Source: Morella rubra (taxonomy: Eukaryota > Streptophyta > Magnoliopsida > Fagales > Myricaceae). Taken from it: 64,000 nucleotides of DNA. Below are positions 24,313 through 36,800 of the stretch, piece by piece. Below the pieces are notes generated by a model. That model searched no databases and was not told where the DNA came from. It saw only the letters and a list, made by a program, of their open reading frames with translations. The translations under genes were made by a program, and so were the position numbers. Position 1 is the stretch's first letter, and every line of letters begins with the position of its first letter. The DNA is taken from positions 32,675,717 through 32,739,716 of the forward strand of contig CM025853.1 of NCBI GenBank assembly GCA_003952965.2, in the 5' to 3' direction.

Positions 24313-26093
24313 CCATTATCCTCTTCTCTTCCTCAGCACAAGAAATGCACTGTAGAATGAATGAATCGTCCTGCTGGGCCAAAAGCTGATCAATCGTAGT
24401 AACATTGAAAGACACAGCCAAGACTTCCTTGTCCAAAGTGCGAAGAACTGAGCGCTTTCCTGCCAGAAATTGAGGATAATTTATCCTTGAAGTTGTGCTG
24501 AATCCCATGAACACAAACGATTCATTGTCAAAAGACATCTGAGCCATGGGATGGAACCTAGGCACAGCAAAAACGTCTCCTTCCTTAACCATAAACCTCA
24601 TATTTTTGCACTCCGATTCGTTTCCACTGGTAGAACAAACCACCCGTACCATCCCTTCCCCTTGTAACACGATTGCTATCTCAGTTGCCATTGGATTCCA
24701 ATGGGGCCCCATCATAGATGCCTTCGCAATAAATAACGTTCGAGTGTTAGAATTTGGTGTCGGATATTAAAATATGCAATAAGGCTGCAAGATGTTTGAG
24801 AGAATTCACTGACCGTTGTCAAATTGACCATGAAAAGACCTATATTAGTACCCTCCAACAACTCCCATTGTCTCCTCGTCACTGTCAGGCTCCACCCGTT
24901 GCAGTTCTCGAAATCCGGTTTTGTATCAAAAACGTTATATGTTCTTGTTTTCTGCTTCTTCTTCTTCTTGCTGAGGTCCATGCTGCTTTTGCCTCCAAGG
25001 AAGACTTTCAGGAACCGAGTCTCCAACTCCAATTCCCAGACGTATGCTTCTTTTCTTCGCACCCCGTGCACAATGGCTGGTACCAGCTCGGCTCCTTGTG
25101 TTATTTCTTCTATCAGATCCTCAGGGACCTAGAGATAAAATTGGAATTTCATTACTTTATAGCAGATCTTACAATACTACAAGCTAATAAGGTAAATATA
25201 AGCATATATATTAATTAGTTGAGTTAAAAGGAAATGTGAAACTGCAGGCATTCTGCAGTCAAAATCACAAATCAAGGCATAGAACAGAGGCTTATACCTT
25301 AAAGGCTGCTTGGAGGATTTTCTTATCAAATCCTAGGACCAAGTCGTTAATGCTCGAGTATGCTCCAATAAAAGGCTCCTGCATCATACTTTTGTAACAT
25401 TAGGAAGACGAGAAAGGACATTAAATTAAACCAGATCCAACATCTAACTATTAGAAAAATAAGAAACTCATACATATGTGCCATAAGGTGTATTGGCAAA
25501 GATTGCATATATCCGAAGCTTCTGCCTCTCCGGCTCTAAGCTGCTCCGTACATAGAAGATAGAGCCTGCCCAAAGCCTGTAGACGTCTCCTCGACGTAAA
25601 TTCACGCTTCTCATTTTATCCTCACCTTCAACCCAACTCAACCTTCCACTTCCTATACCCAAAACATATTAGAATGCATATACACAACTGGAAGATTTAT
25701 GTCATCGTCCTGATTCGTGCATATTGTAAGAACAAAAGCCATTAATACAGCATTAATGTCCATGAGAGGGAGAGAGGGATTCTAAAATCAGCAACTAGCA
25801 CCTGTGTGGACATAGAAAACCATGTCTGCATGGAGGAGTACTGGAAGAAAGAGCGAGTTTGGCTCCAAGGTGATGAACTGAAGGTGGTAGAGCCCTCTGA
25901 TTCCATCGCTGACCTCAGTGGCAGAGACCTCACCATACTCTGTCACAACTAAGGACCTCCTTTCCTCTTTCGTAACTACACACCCCACACCTGATCCATC
26001 CTCACTAAAAGCCCCTGCATGCAAAAGGAGAGGAAGAGAAAGAAAGAGAAGTAAGAGGCATGGAAATGGTTGAATTAAAGCTGCGCTCCTCAT
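23714..26093 (-). CDS. Vicilin-like cupin (seed storage protein-like) with Glu/Arg-rich tail
   Basis: 7S globulin-type two-cupin protein, resembling the Arabidopsis vicilin-like proteins At2g18540/At4g36700; such proteins enter the secretory pathway and accumulate in seeds. Five exons join in frame: 26093-25802, 25652-25474, 25378-25298, 25128-24814 and 24721-23714, giving 624 residues. The ATG at 26093 starts a signal peptide (RSAALIQPFPCLLLLFLSLPL). The first cupin includes GLYHLQFITLEPNSLFLPVL, DMVFYVHTGSGRLSWV and LRRGDVYRLWAGSIFYV. The second includes ASMMGPHWNPMATEIAIVLQ, GEGMVRVVCS and VKEGDVFAVPRFHPMAQMSF. From about residue 420 the chain is almost only E and R, then E/R/K/G, up to a stop at 23714. 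The purine run continues about 600 bp beyond that stop, with other frames open down to 23095, so the true C-terminus may differ between alleles or relatives. Confidence 0.92.
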
Positions 26094-26154
26094 TGTTTCC
26101 TTGCAGAGAGACAAGGTATACTGAGCTGAAGATCATAGCCTTGAATTAAGGGTC

Positions 26155-26160
26155 TATATA
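26155..26160 (-). promoter_or_regulatory. TATA box of the vicilin-like gene
   Basis: TATATAGACC on the minus strand lies 62-67 bp upstream of the ATG at 26093. That places a transcription start near 26125 and gives a short leader, as is common for seed storage genes. Confidence 0.6.
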
Positions 26161-26207
26161 GAAGAAGGTGATGAAGAGCAGACGAGCTACGTGTCTTTAT
26201 CTGTGGA

Positions 26208-26217
26208 CACGTGCATG
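26208..26217 (-). promoter_or_regulatory. Overlapping RY motif and G-box (CATGCACGTG)
   Basis: Reading toward the vicilin-like gene, CATGCA (RY core, 26217-26212) overlaps CACGTG (G-box/ABRE core, 26213-26208), about 50 bp upstream of the TATA box. RY elements are bound by B3 factors (ABI3, FUS3, LEC2) and G-boxes by bZIP factors. The pair is the classic seed-maturation promoter combination. The spacing fits a functional site; binding is inferred. Confidence 0.65.
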
Positions 26218-26219
26218 GC

Positions 26220-29200
26220 CATGGAACACGCGGCAGGTGATTGAGTCCGAGTTCTTTCCATAAAATTCCAATTATATGAGATTCTTCAAATCGGGATTGG
26301 TGGTGTCTACGATGGTGTCTTGTTTGATTCATTTTTCATGCTACAAGTGGTTTGAGCTTGCTTACCCACAAAAAACGCAGTTTTTAGCAGATCGTTTTTT
26401 TTTTTTTCGATAAGCTTGAGCTGATCTCTTTTTAGACGCATTTCTCGGAAAAGTTGGAAGATTATGATGAAATTTTGAAATGGGCTTCAGCTTAAGCCTG
26501 GATCGGAACCAAAATGGGCTGGGCCTGGGTGGCCTTTAAGTTGGGTTTTAAGACTAGTTAAAAACATCGAGAAATGGTTTTGTTTATATGGGCTGTACTC
26601 CTCTAGTTTTCCAGTGGGAGCTCACGCAGAACAGCCCTGTTCGGACTAGTAGTGTTTTTGCCATTTGAGCCGAAAGCTGCCCAAGATTGAACTCGAAGTG
26701 TCTTAATTGGATGGTAGCCCAAATCAGATAGGTTCATGTGTAAAAGGTAAAATTCCACCACGCCTTCTCTTTTGTTCTTTTAATTTTCAGTCAGTGTTTT
26801 AGAGGATTTTACAACTTACAAGGAAGCTTATTTTGGCCACTTCAGAAAATTGGTCTAGTTTAGTATATAACTAAATGTCAATCAATGTTCTTCTTCTTTT
26901 AATTTGTTTTTTTTTTTCTAAGAAATTACTTTTGATTAAGCAGCTCTAGCTCTACTGTATTAATACCTTTCTCCCATAAAAAAAAAAAATAAAAAAAAAA
27001 AAAAAAAAAAAAAAATCCAACTAGTTCTGACTGTGACACCAAAAAATTCCTCATCAGGTGGAAAATCCGTGTTACTTTTGTCATCAGTTCAAGTGGGCAC
27101 GAAAAATACCACCTTTTGTACCCAATTGAAATGGTCAGAGTGAAATAAAGATAGAAGAGAGGGGGGAGGGAGACGTACAAAGGGCATGTGGATCAAGGAA
27201 TCACATAAAAAGAAATAACTAGTGGTAGTAAAAGAAAGCTAATAATTGAATCACGGGGGTATTTCTTTTCCAAAGCAAAACCAACATATCCTAAAGATCC
27301 CTTTCATATATGTAAAAGGACTCAGAGGTCTGCTTTAAATATATAGAAAATGGAAGATCCGCCACCATTATGCACAAATCAACTCCAATGCTCCTTCGAC
27401 CCACTCTCTTTTCTCTTTAGAGAAGTGGGGGAGACCATCTTTATTTGAATGATAAAAAGAGTAGAATCTCAACCTGTCATCTTTTGTATGCTACAAGCTT
27501 CCCACTCTATCACGGCGTGCGTTCAATGTCCTTAGAACCTTAGTTGTTAAGTATTTGACAAAGTATTCTCATAGAATACTTGTCCAGAAGTTGTCCTTGG
27601 CTAGGTATGTTAAACATTGAGAACATATATATATATATTTTTAAAATTATATATATAATAGTTTCGTTTTAAAGAAGTTAAGCATGCTTAGCTAATTCCT
27701 TTGAAATTCTTATTCCGTTTTGTTTTTGTGTTTCCAGGTGCATGTATGTGATGTTCTCCAAGTATGGAAAGGAATCGTGTTATGTTAGGAACCCTAGCAA
27801 GTAGCAACAGACATGACGTACGTTGATCTATTTCTTCAATTAATATACTTATTTTTACATTGTTTATGAAATATTCTAAGCATGGATTAATTATGATGCT
27901 TAAGTTATGCTACAAAATCTAGATTGATTCAAGTTGCACCTGCAGGTCTAATAAATGATTAATCCATCTTCTATATTCTTTTGCCTTTTACTGAATCATT
28001 ACAATTTCTGGTTATTTCTAGCGCTAGCTATATCATAGTCATGTAAAAATGTGGTACGTCTATACAGAACTCATCAAGCTCATTTGTGTGCTTATTTGAG
28101 AGTATTAAACAATAGCTGGGTTTTTTCTCCCTCTATATAGGCCATCATTTTTCACTAAAGCTAAGCCTAATGAACTCCCCATTTGAAATATTTGTCTCAA
28201 TATATATCAGTCTACTGCCTTAATTTGATTCATAATATAGCTTAAAGATTTCCTGATGGCTAATCTAATCGCACTGGATACCTTACAAAGAACTGTAAAG
28301 TGCCGTATAATTATACAAAAGAGGCCGATATAGAAAAATTAGGAAACATAAATTGTAATGGAACACATGCATCAGCTTTGATTAAGATCACATGAGTTCT
28401 CCTTGTCAGTGAGAGGACCCAGCATCTTTTTGAAGGTGCGCAAACTTTCCCCATGTAAAGTCATAGCATGAAGAAGAGACCGGTGCTAGAGCTGGGATAC
28501 CTTGCTTTTTTTATCGGCATGCAGTACTGTTAAACTTCGTCATAGACAAGACACGTCTACCTGATAAAATGTATGGCAACAAGAGACTGCATGCCTTAGC
28601 TAAATACTCCAAAGAATATATATCTTTCGATTATCGCTTCCCGAGTAGTATTGGCTATTGGCTATCGATCCTTTCGGTCCTGTCAGAAATAGCAAATTAA
28701 AGGCTTTGAGCCTTTACGTTCGTTCCAAAATGCATCGTTTACAATATTGGGTTTCAGCATCTTGCTAACTGCTTCTCTTTAAGACCCAAAAGAAAAAAAA
28801 AAGAAAAGAAAAGGAAACTATTACTCTAATCCGTGAGATTTATTTTAATCAAAGAACAAAGCTAGAAGTCATTATTTTTCTTTCCAAATCAGAGAGGTGG
28901 CTGTAATAATATCCTTTGGGCGAACCAAAATATTTGAAATGGATATGGAAGCACTGTAAAAAGGGGGCGGGCAACTGGCTTTGTAGGGTGGCAGCTATGC
29001 TTATTGATGAGAGAGTGCACGTGTCTTCTTTCTGAGACGCAAAGGTGGGAGAGCTGGAGCAACGGTCGGATTTGGTTTCTTTTGTGGACGTAAAAATGGA
29101 CGGACCGACGGATGGGTGTGTTAGTGAGTGATCAACGCACCATCGTCGAATTGGAACATATTCCTCTTTTGAGCTCGTCGCGGTCGCCAATGGCAAAGTC

Positions 29201-30900
29201 ATCCTACGTTGGCGTGCTTTCTACGCGCTGACGCTGCATGCCTACATATGTCATCCACAGTACTACTGCCCTACTTTGAGCTCTGAAGAAGCGATGCATC
29301 CATGCATATCCGACAAAATTGTCTCCAATGGGCCCTACGGGTAGGTCATCTCTATGGCCAATCAGGTCGCATAGTCGCAATACCATGTCACTTCTGTAGG
29401 GGCCTACTTTGAGCGGTCTCTTATCTCGTCAACAGGAATTGTGGTGGTTTCCCTTTTTTTCAAGTGTGAACGTCGATTGATTCTCGAGGATAACGTGTGT
29501 ATGCCTGCTTCTCCAATCTCCTCCATAGACGGTAAATAATTAGAATGTTTTAGGTTCTCCCAGACAATGAGCTAATCACGGAAACTTATAATCTTGGATC
29601 CTTGTGCACTTTCTGGTTGTCATCTACTTGTCTAATTCACGTGAAACTGCATGTATCTTTATGATTCTCCTTGAATTCTTATTTGCTAGGAACCTTCATA
29701 GGTATTGGAGAATAGGTTCAAAAGCAAATGGGTATGGCCGCCCTGTGAGAGGCCTAGATCTCTTGTTTGGTCTTTCTCTGTTTCTTGACATTTTTCCTTC
29801 GTTCTCAAATGGTCAGGAATTTGGATTATTGTCGCTAAACTGGTTGTTCTATCGTCTAAACCTATTCTTCATCCTTACCAACTCTATTATTGCTTCTCTA
29901 TAGTAAAGTTGACATCGTGAAAGGTATGAGCTAGGCCAAGAGTTACCGGATTTGCTTTTGCTATACCATGTGAATATATTAACGGTGGTGTTTTGGGGGA
30001 GGGGGCGGCCGAGACCCTCGTCTAAGTCTTCTTTTGTAAAAGCTAGTTTAAAGATTAAACTCTCGTCTTAAAGTAGTTCATTATGGCACTTTCTCTAAGC
30101 TTTTACAAGGGAATAAGTAAAGGTGGGGTGGTGGCCGATTTTTGTCTTTGGGTCTAGATCTTTTGTGTGTTCTATTACTAGTGGGGACGGCAAAACAAAC
30201 AGAACTTTAACGCCAACTATTTGACTTGTTTGTCGTTTTCAGTTGAGAAAACTTTTAATGAATTTGAAGACCGATTGGTCATGATCCGATTTGAAGGAGC
30301 TAGTTCATGATGGGAATATTTTCCAATTTTTACCTTTCTCCATCTTGACTTACACTGCCGACGCCACGAATCATTGAGGGCGAAATGAATGAAAGAAAGA
30401 AAGAAAACAAGAAAGTCTCTGATCTCTCTCTCAACCTCAGACGTACACACCCATATTGCATCTGATGATCTGAAACTTGGCCTTAGCAGAACCGATGTGA
30501 TTGACGAAGTATATATACAATGAAACCAATGGCGCTATGAATGGTCATGAATTTGCCAAGGATATTGCGCCCTACAAAGCTATTTTCCCTGCGCGATGCG
30601 CTGGCCTTCTATTGAGAATTGAACAAGCAATTATAGGCAGTGTAAAGTTTGACAGTTTAAGCTGGACTTTATTTGTTGGCTAGTGAAGGAACCCTACGGC
30701 AAGGGTGTCTGCACAGCAGCCCATGTATGACCACGCAAAACGCTCAAGTACTCTCTATATGGTTCTGGTGCTTGCATAAAGCAAAAGCCTAAACGGGGAG
30801 CACCTCTGTAAATTGCATGGGCATGGGCCATGAGCTGAGCTAACAAAGAGAGAATCTGAAAAGCAAAGAAGAAAGCATGGTTAAGTGACTTGAATTAGAA
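26220..30900. other. Intergenic region between cupin and GRAS genes
   Basis: 4.7 kb without a supported gene. It holds an A-rich run at 26979-27015, an AT-rich patch at 27620-27660, and a CACGTG motif near 29017. Open frames at 28849-29202 and 29604-29903 lack family features. No tRNA or microRNA precursor was recognised by eye. Confidence 0.55.
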
Positions 30901-30952
30901 GCTTCAAAGAGATAAAAGGGTCTTCTGACTCGTGTCGAGTATGCCATGGTTC

Positions 30953-30994
30953 CATGCATGTGGGATATTAGTTCGCATACATCCACGCCATGCA
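30953..30994 (+). promoter_or_regulatory. RY-type motifs upstream of the GRAS gene
   Basis: A palindromic CATGCATG at 30953-30960 and a further CATGCA at 30989-30994 lie 140-180 bp upstream of the GRAS start codon. CATGCATG is the full RY repeat recognised by B3-domain seed regulators. Function here is inferred from motif and position only. Confidence 0.45.
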
Positions 30995-31132
30995 CGCACG
31001 CAAAGATAAAAGCCAGCAATCATAACCACCAAAAGCCCCCCCTCCTCTTCTATTTCTCACTTTCAAAGGAAACAAAGCTCATAACTCAACAAAGCCCAGT
31101 GTGCTCCGTTTCCCACGTTCTTCCTCTTTGCG

Positions 31133-32824
31133 ATGAGAGTTCCCGTCACTCCTCCACAAAGCAACCAATCTGCCAACCCCAAACCGGTTCCTTGCAACAA
31201 CACCGCCCGAAATCTAGGCTTCCACAGCCCTAGCAATAGTCCCAACCTTTGCTACGAACCCACCTCGGTTCTTGACCTACGCCGGAGCCCTAGCCCCGCC
31301 ACTGAAAAACCTGCCTCTGCTACCGAGATTTCGGCTCTTCCAGAGGTGTTGTCATCACGGCCTTGTCCTGATTCTTCTTTTCTTCCAAAAAAGGAGACGG
31401 AGGACCCGCTTGAGTGGGACGAGCATGTGCTGCATAATCTGGACTGGGATTCGATCATTAAGGAGTTGGGTTTACACGACGATCCTGCCCCAGCTCGGAA
31501 GAGTGTGCTCCAATTCAATCACTGCGAGCCCCAACTTCCTCACCTTCCGGAGCTCCCACAATCTCAGCCGTTCGATCCTACTCAGTTTGATCACACTGAT
31601 TTCAATCTCTCTGAAGTTTATTCCAGCCAAGCTCTGGGCCACAATCTGAATTCTTTCGATTTGGCTCACGATTTTCACCATATCGGACTCAACGGGTTTG
31701 AAACTGTAGAAGACCTTCTTCGGGCTGCGGAGTGTTTCGACTCGAACCAGTTGCAGCTCGCACAGGCGATATTGGAGCGGCTCAATCCACGGCTCCGATA
31801 TCCGCTAGGAAAACCACTCCAACGAGCCGCGTTTTACTTCAAAGAAGCGTTGCAGACCCTCCTCGCTACTGCAGGTTCGGACAGGACGGCTCGCCTCTCT
31901 CCCTGGTCGGAAATCGTCCAGACTATCAGAACCTACAAGGCCTTCTCTCGTATCTCCCCCATCCCTCTGTTCTCTAACTTCACCACAAACCAAGCCCTCC
32001 TCGAAGCTCTTCACGGCTCAAACTTCATCCACATCGTCGACTTCGACATCGGTCTCGGTGGCCAATACGCTTCCTTCATGAAAGAAATCTCGGATAGATC
32101 AGCCGAGCCTTGCAAAGCCAATAACCCACCATTTCTGCGAGTCACCGCCATCGTGCCGGAAGAATACGCCATCGAAAGCAGACTCATCAAAGAAAACCTT
32201 TCACAGTTCGCTCAAGAACTCAAAATCAGACTTCAGGTCGATTTTGTTCTCTTTCGCACCTTCGAGGTGATATCTTTCAAAGCTATCAAATTCATGGAGG
32301 GAGAGAAGACCGCTCTTGTCTTATCTCCAACCATCTTTCGCCGTCTCAGTTCAACCAACAACAACAACATTGCCGCGTTTGTCGGCGATCTCCGCCGAGT
32401 CTCCCCCAGCGTCGTCGTTTTCGCAGATAGCGAAGGGTGGACGGAAGGCGCTGGCACGGCGTCATTCCGGAGGAACTTCGTGAACAGCCTCGAGTTCTAC
32501 TCCTTGATGTTCGAATCGCTGGACGCGGCCGTAGGCGGAGGGGGATGCGGCGGAGACTGGATCAGGAAAATAGAGACAGTATTGCTCCGGCCAAGGATTC
32601 TGGCGGCGGTGGAGGCTGCCGGGAGGCGGGTCCCGCCATGGAGGGAGGTGTTCTGCGGGGCGGGAATGAGGCCGGTCCAGCTGAGCCAATTTGCAGACTT
32701 CCAGGCCGAGTGTTTGTTGGGAGAGGTTCATGTTAGGGGGTTCCAAGTGGCTAAACGGCAGGCTGAATTGGTGCTCTGCTGGCATGAGAGGCCCATGGTT
32801 TCCACGTCAGCTTGGAGGTGTTAG
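31133..32824 (+). CDS. SCL15: GRAS transcription regulator, SCARECROW-LIKE 15 type
   Basis: Plant-specific nuclear regulator. It is a single exon of 563 residues, as usual for GRAS genes. The N-terminal 180 residues are variable, Pro/Ser/Asn-rich, with an acidic-hydrophobic patch EWDEHVLHNLDWDSIIKELG. The GRAS domain follows: leucine-rich ETVEDLLRAAECFDSNQLQLA, the VHIID-type motif IHIVDFDIGLGGQY (about residues 298-311), a second leucine-rich part, PFYRE/RVER-like blocks with PPWREVF, and the C-terminal SAW motif VRGFQVAKRQAELVLCWHERP...TSAWRC. The C-terminus and gene neighbours both match Arabidopsis SCL15 (At4g36710). SCL15 works with histone deacetylase HDA19 to silence seed maturation genes in vegetative tissue. 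Orthology is inferred; a different member of the HAM/SCL15 branch is the alternative. Confidence 0.92.
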   Translation: MRVPVTPPQSNQSANPKPVPCNNTARNLGFHSPSNSPNLCYEPTSVLDLRRSPSPATEKPASATEISALPEVLSSRPCPDSSFLPKKETEDPLEWDEHVLHNLDWDSIIKELGLHDDPAPARKSVLQFNHCEPQLPHLPELPQSQPFDPTQFDHTDFNLSEVYSSQALGHNLNSFDLAHDFHHIGLNGFETVEDLLRAAECFDSNQLQLAQAILERLNPRLRYPLGKPLQRAAFYFKEALQTLLATAGSDRTARLSPWSEIVQTIRTYKAFSRISPIPLFSNFTTNQALLEALHGSNFIHIVDFDIGLGGQYASFMKEISDRSAEPCKANNPPFLRVTAIVPEEYAIESRLIKENLSQFAQELKIRLQVDFVLFRTFEVISFKAIKFMEGEKTALVLSPTIFRRLSSTNNNNIAAFVGDLRRVSPSVVVFADSEGWTEGAGTASFRRNFVNSLEFYSLMFESLDAAVGGGGCGGDWIRKIETVLLRPRILAAVEAAGRRVPPWREVFCGAGMRPVQLSQFADFQAECLLGEVHVRGFQVAKRQAELVLCWHERPMVSTSAWRC

Positions 32825-33864
32825 GCATCAGCAGTTTGGGCTGAATTTGACGGGGGTTAATTGGGGGAGATATGGATTATCTAAGGTGTTGGCCAGTTGC
32901 CTGGGATGGATGAAACTGTAATTAGCCCCGACCATTATATTTCCTTTATTTGTACGCTAGTTAGTTTCTGTTAGTGTCTTAGAGAACATCCTAAGCAAAG
33001 GTGTCTGCCCATCTGGGTCTCTGCCTTATACTCCACCAGTCCTACTTGTCGTTTAATATAAGGCTTTCGCTTGTTGCCATGCCAACGTCTTTAGGCAATC
33101 CATATCTGGAGTTTATATCCTGTCCTGTCCGTTTCTTTTTTTTCTTTTTTTGGTTTCCTTTTGTGTTCTTTCTCAGTTACTCTCTCTTTATTTGAAGCGA
33201 GACAAAGTTTTTTATTTACCTGAATTTCAATGTTGCAATTGTTGGTTAAGCACAAAACGCTGCGTATCTTCAGAAGAACTTCACACTTTTTATGCTTGGA
33301 GAATTCCTGGGAGTGAATCATTCTTCGAGAAATGGCCGATTACAATTATATTTTAACAAGAGCTCAGTTGATATACACAAAAAACAGACTATATAGTGCA
33401 TTGACTGGCTCTGTCATCCTGGGTTAATGTTCTCTTCAATCGAACACACCGAACTTGTAATTTCTTTTCCGGCACAGAGTTTTTTTTTTTTTTTCCTGGC
33501 ACAGAGTTGAAGTTTTACTACTATTGCCATTGTCTTAGATGGGCTAGCAAGGCCGCACGTTATGGGATTGGGAATGCGCGTTTTTATTATTATAAACCGT
33601 AATTAACGAAATGGGCCAGTGATGGACAAAGAGAATAGTAAAAGAACTACGAGAAAGGCCCAATCAACATCCACTTCACTGGCTTAAGGACCCGACCCGG
33701 ATAGAGAATAGCTTCTTGCCAAATAGCGCCTGACGACGCCGTTTCCTTTCGAGATATTAACGTTCGTTTATGAATCCGAAGACCCCAAACTATTTATGTT
33801 ATTCTGACTGTTTTTTAACACTTGGCACTGGAGATTTTAAATTTCGGTAATCGGATTCGCAGAA
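32825..33864. other. SCL15-like 3' region and HVA22-like promoter
   Basis: Contains the 3' flank of the GRAS gene, a T-rich patch (33134-33152, 33480-33495) and the promoter of the next gene. No coding sequence is supported. Confidence 0.55.
33612..33662 (+). promoter_or_regulatory. Paired site II-like motifs (TGGGCC / GGCCCA)
   Basis: TGGGCC at 33612-33617 and its inverse GGCCCA at 33657-33662 lie 200-250 bp upstream of the HVA22-like ATG. Such motifs are bound by TCP factors and mark promoters of broadly expressed plant genes. There is no obvious TATA box nearby, which fits that promoter class. Confidence 0.5.
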
Positions 33865-36800
33865 ATGGCTCTTCTCGGATCCAACATAACGAACGAGGTA
33901 TGAATTATCTTCTCCATCTGTTTCGATGCGTGCTATCTTCTCTCTTTCTAGCTAGGGTTTCTTAATCACTGTGTGTCCGTGCTTCTTGTCTGAGCCAAAT
34001 ACTGCGATTGTGTTTGGTTCTGCGAATTTTGCTTGGGGTTGATAATTAGAGAATGATGCAATAGCAATGAGATTCGAAGCGGGATGTATTGGTGTTAAAG
34101 ACGACAAGAGAGTTGCTTATAAATGAGGTTTGTGTTTTCAGAGAACAGAAGAATATTGTGGAAAGTACCGGCAGATCAAGATATATATGTATTTGATTAA
34201 GGAAAACATATATGAGATGGACAGATCTGGCCTTTTGCATAACTAGTATCACGTCTTTTTGTTAATATAAAGCGAAGTACGAGATGTATTTTTATGATTT
34301 GGATTGTGTATAGAGCGAGAATGATAAATAAGGTCATTTCCTTCTTGTTTTTAATTTAATTTAATTCTGAGACGGAGTTCAATATCTCTGTTGAATCGTT
34401 AGTATAGAGCGAAGTATGGGTGTTTGTTGTTTTTGCTTTCTCTGTTTTGGATGAGCTGGTAGATGAAGAGCTTTTCGTGTTAACTCTTTGATTCAGGTTG
34501 GGCTGCGGTTGCTTCTTTGTCCTCTTGGTTCTAACATTGTAGTACGGACGGCATGGTAAGTTTTGATAAATTTTGTCTTAACCATCTGTATTTAATTCCT
34601 TTTTGGAAGTTGCTTGCTCGATATAATTTTTGTTTTTGGAACACCACTTGCATGCAATAGCAGTTGATAATTCTTGTGGATTTCCTTTGTGACTTCAAGC
34701 ATGTATTTAGTGTGCAGAAATTCAGCTTTTAAAAGGCCATTATTTTATTAATTAGCATCTCAGTTGCTGACATTCCCTTCTTCCGATACAAAGCAAAAGC
34801 AGAATACTTGTTTTGGTGTACAATAATAACTTTTCTTCTGCCTGTGCAGCTGTTCTGTGGGGATTGCGTTACCTGTGTACTCTACATTCAAGGCCATTGA
34901 GAGCAAAGATCAAAATGAGCAACGAAGGATGCTTATATATTGGGCAGGTTGTTCTTTCTGGCTGCTTTCATCTTTTCTGAGTTTCTGATCGTCTTTTTTA
35001 TTTAGAGAATTTGAAAATCATGTTGTTTTTTGCTTTCTTACTTTAAACTTGCTTCTTAATTATTTTGTCCTCTAGTGGCCTATTTCATTGTCAGGACTCT
35101 ACGCCTAATGCTTTATGTGAACATTAGAGCTCACCAATGTTTCTAGTTTAGATGCTATGCCAGTAGGCCCCGAGGCATTCAGAGGTCTGGGAAAGACAAA
35201 TTTGGTTATGTCATCTTAAATTTTAGATGATGTGGAGGCTGGCCTCTATTAACCTTAAACCCTGCATTATTCCCATGGATGCCTTTATTGAGGAAAGGTC
35301 GTTCCCTGGAACCTTGCGACCTTCTGGTTACCCATCGACAGGGCTAATTTCACACTGTAGAATGCGTATATGGAGGTGAATCAGTAAGATTGTTTGGTGC
35401 TTAATAGAAGGTGAAGAGTGAACCACAGAGCAATTTTGGCAAACCTAGTTCTTGATCCTCTATTGAGCTGACGGTGATAGGCTACACAACAATAGCCTTC
35501 CTTAATAACACTTTTTATGCTAGTGAAATAGTGACACAAATACAGTTATCTTTTTGATATGGAACAACTTTAAAGTACCTGGATGCTGTTATTTTTTGTG
35601 GTTCCTATCATTCCTGAATTACATGAGCTCAAGCCTATAGCATGCACCTAATCTGATCAGTTCATGTCTGCTTCGTATCATTACAGCTTACGGATCTTTC
35701 AGCATTGTGGAAGTTTTTTCTGACAAGCTCCTTTCTTGGTATAAAAGTCTGAACCCCATTTCTCTAATTGCAAACAATAACATGCGGTTACGTGAGACAA
35801 GTTCTCTTTATAAGGTTGAATTAGACATGTTATGACCTTAAGAGACCCTATATTAAAGGTCCAAGTGTTGGTTGGTATAGTTGATACAGTAAATACTTGA
35901 TGATATCTTGTATGCATCCCGCTAATGTTTACCCAACTATTCTTAAAGTCTTATGTAGATCCAAACAATTTCTTTCCTCCTGTTTTGATTTGGAGATTTG
36001 ATTACGTAGAGTCTGAGTTACAATAGTTACCTATTTCAATCAAGAACATTTGACTGAGATGAAATATATGACACTTGCACTTATGAGTTCTACCTGAGAT
36101 TTCTCTGCCTTCCCCCACAAGAATTGGGGGGAGGGTGAGATCATAAGTTCAAGCCCTATTGGATGTGTCTAAGCATACTAGTCAAAGTAGCTTTGGAGAC
36201 AATTTTATCTCCAGATGCTATTTGCTCTGATCATGGGTATATAAGATTGTGTTTATTACAATATCTACATATCAAATTGTGCGAGTTCACGCATATCGCA
36301 AAAGTCTATATCCTCCAATTTTACCTCTTGTTTTGCATGTTTTTATACTTGGACAGTCCTCTGTTCATTTACTTTTAAACCTTACTAATAGGAAAGCTGC
36401 TGGCCCCTACTGAACAATTTGGCTGTCAAAACTGTTCTTGATGGAGTATCAGTTTCTCCAGGGGAAAAAGTCATGAGCAGAAAATATAGTCATCCATGTT
36501 ATTCCTTGGCACTGGACAACATGATAAAACTCTTGTCGAACTTTGAAAGGAAAGAGGACAAATAGTTTGACTTCCATGAAAGATTGTCACATTTATGACT
36601 GCTAGTGCATGTGAACTGAATACTTATAAAAAAAAAAAAAAAAAAGTGCATGTGAACTGAGTAAGTTTCTTGATAATGTTTCAATGAGTTTCAATTCAAA
36701 CGGCTCGTCCTTCCCTTGTAAGAATGCGGAGGATGGTGAGGTTGCGGGTCAAAATTCACTGAGTTTCTGTACAACTTACAGATCAGTAAAAGAAAAGAAT

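Noticed and set aside
23173-24355. Two long plus-strand open frames (359 and 381 codons) rich in Leu, Ser and Phe
   Set aside because: They are the antisense of the cupin polypurine tract; pyrimidine-only DNA rarely makes stop codons, so length is not evidence of coding.
26094-26114. Extension of the cupin frame upstream to 26114
   Set aside because: The upstream codon is TTG, while ATG at 26093 directly starts a good signal peptide.
28849-29202. 117-codon minus-strand open frame in the cupin-GRAS spacer
   Set aside because: It starts with ATG but has no recognisable domain, homology wording or exon structure; a nearby CACGTG motif alone is not evidence of a gene.
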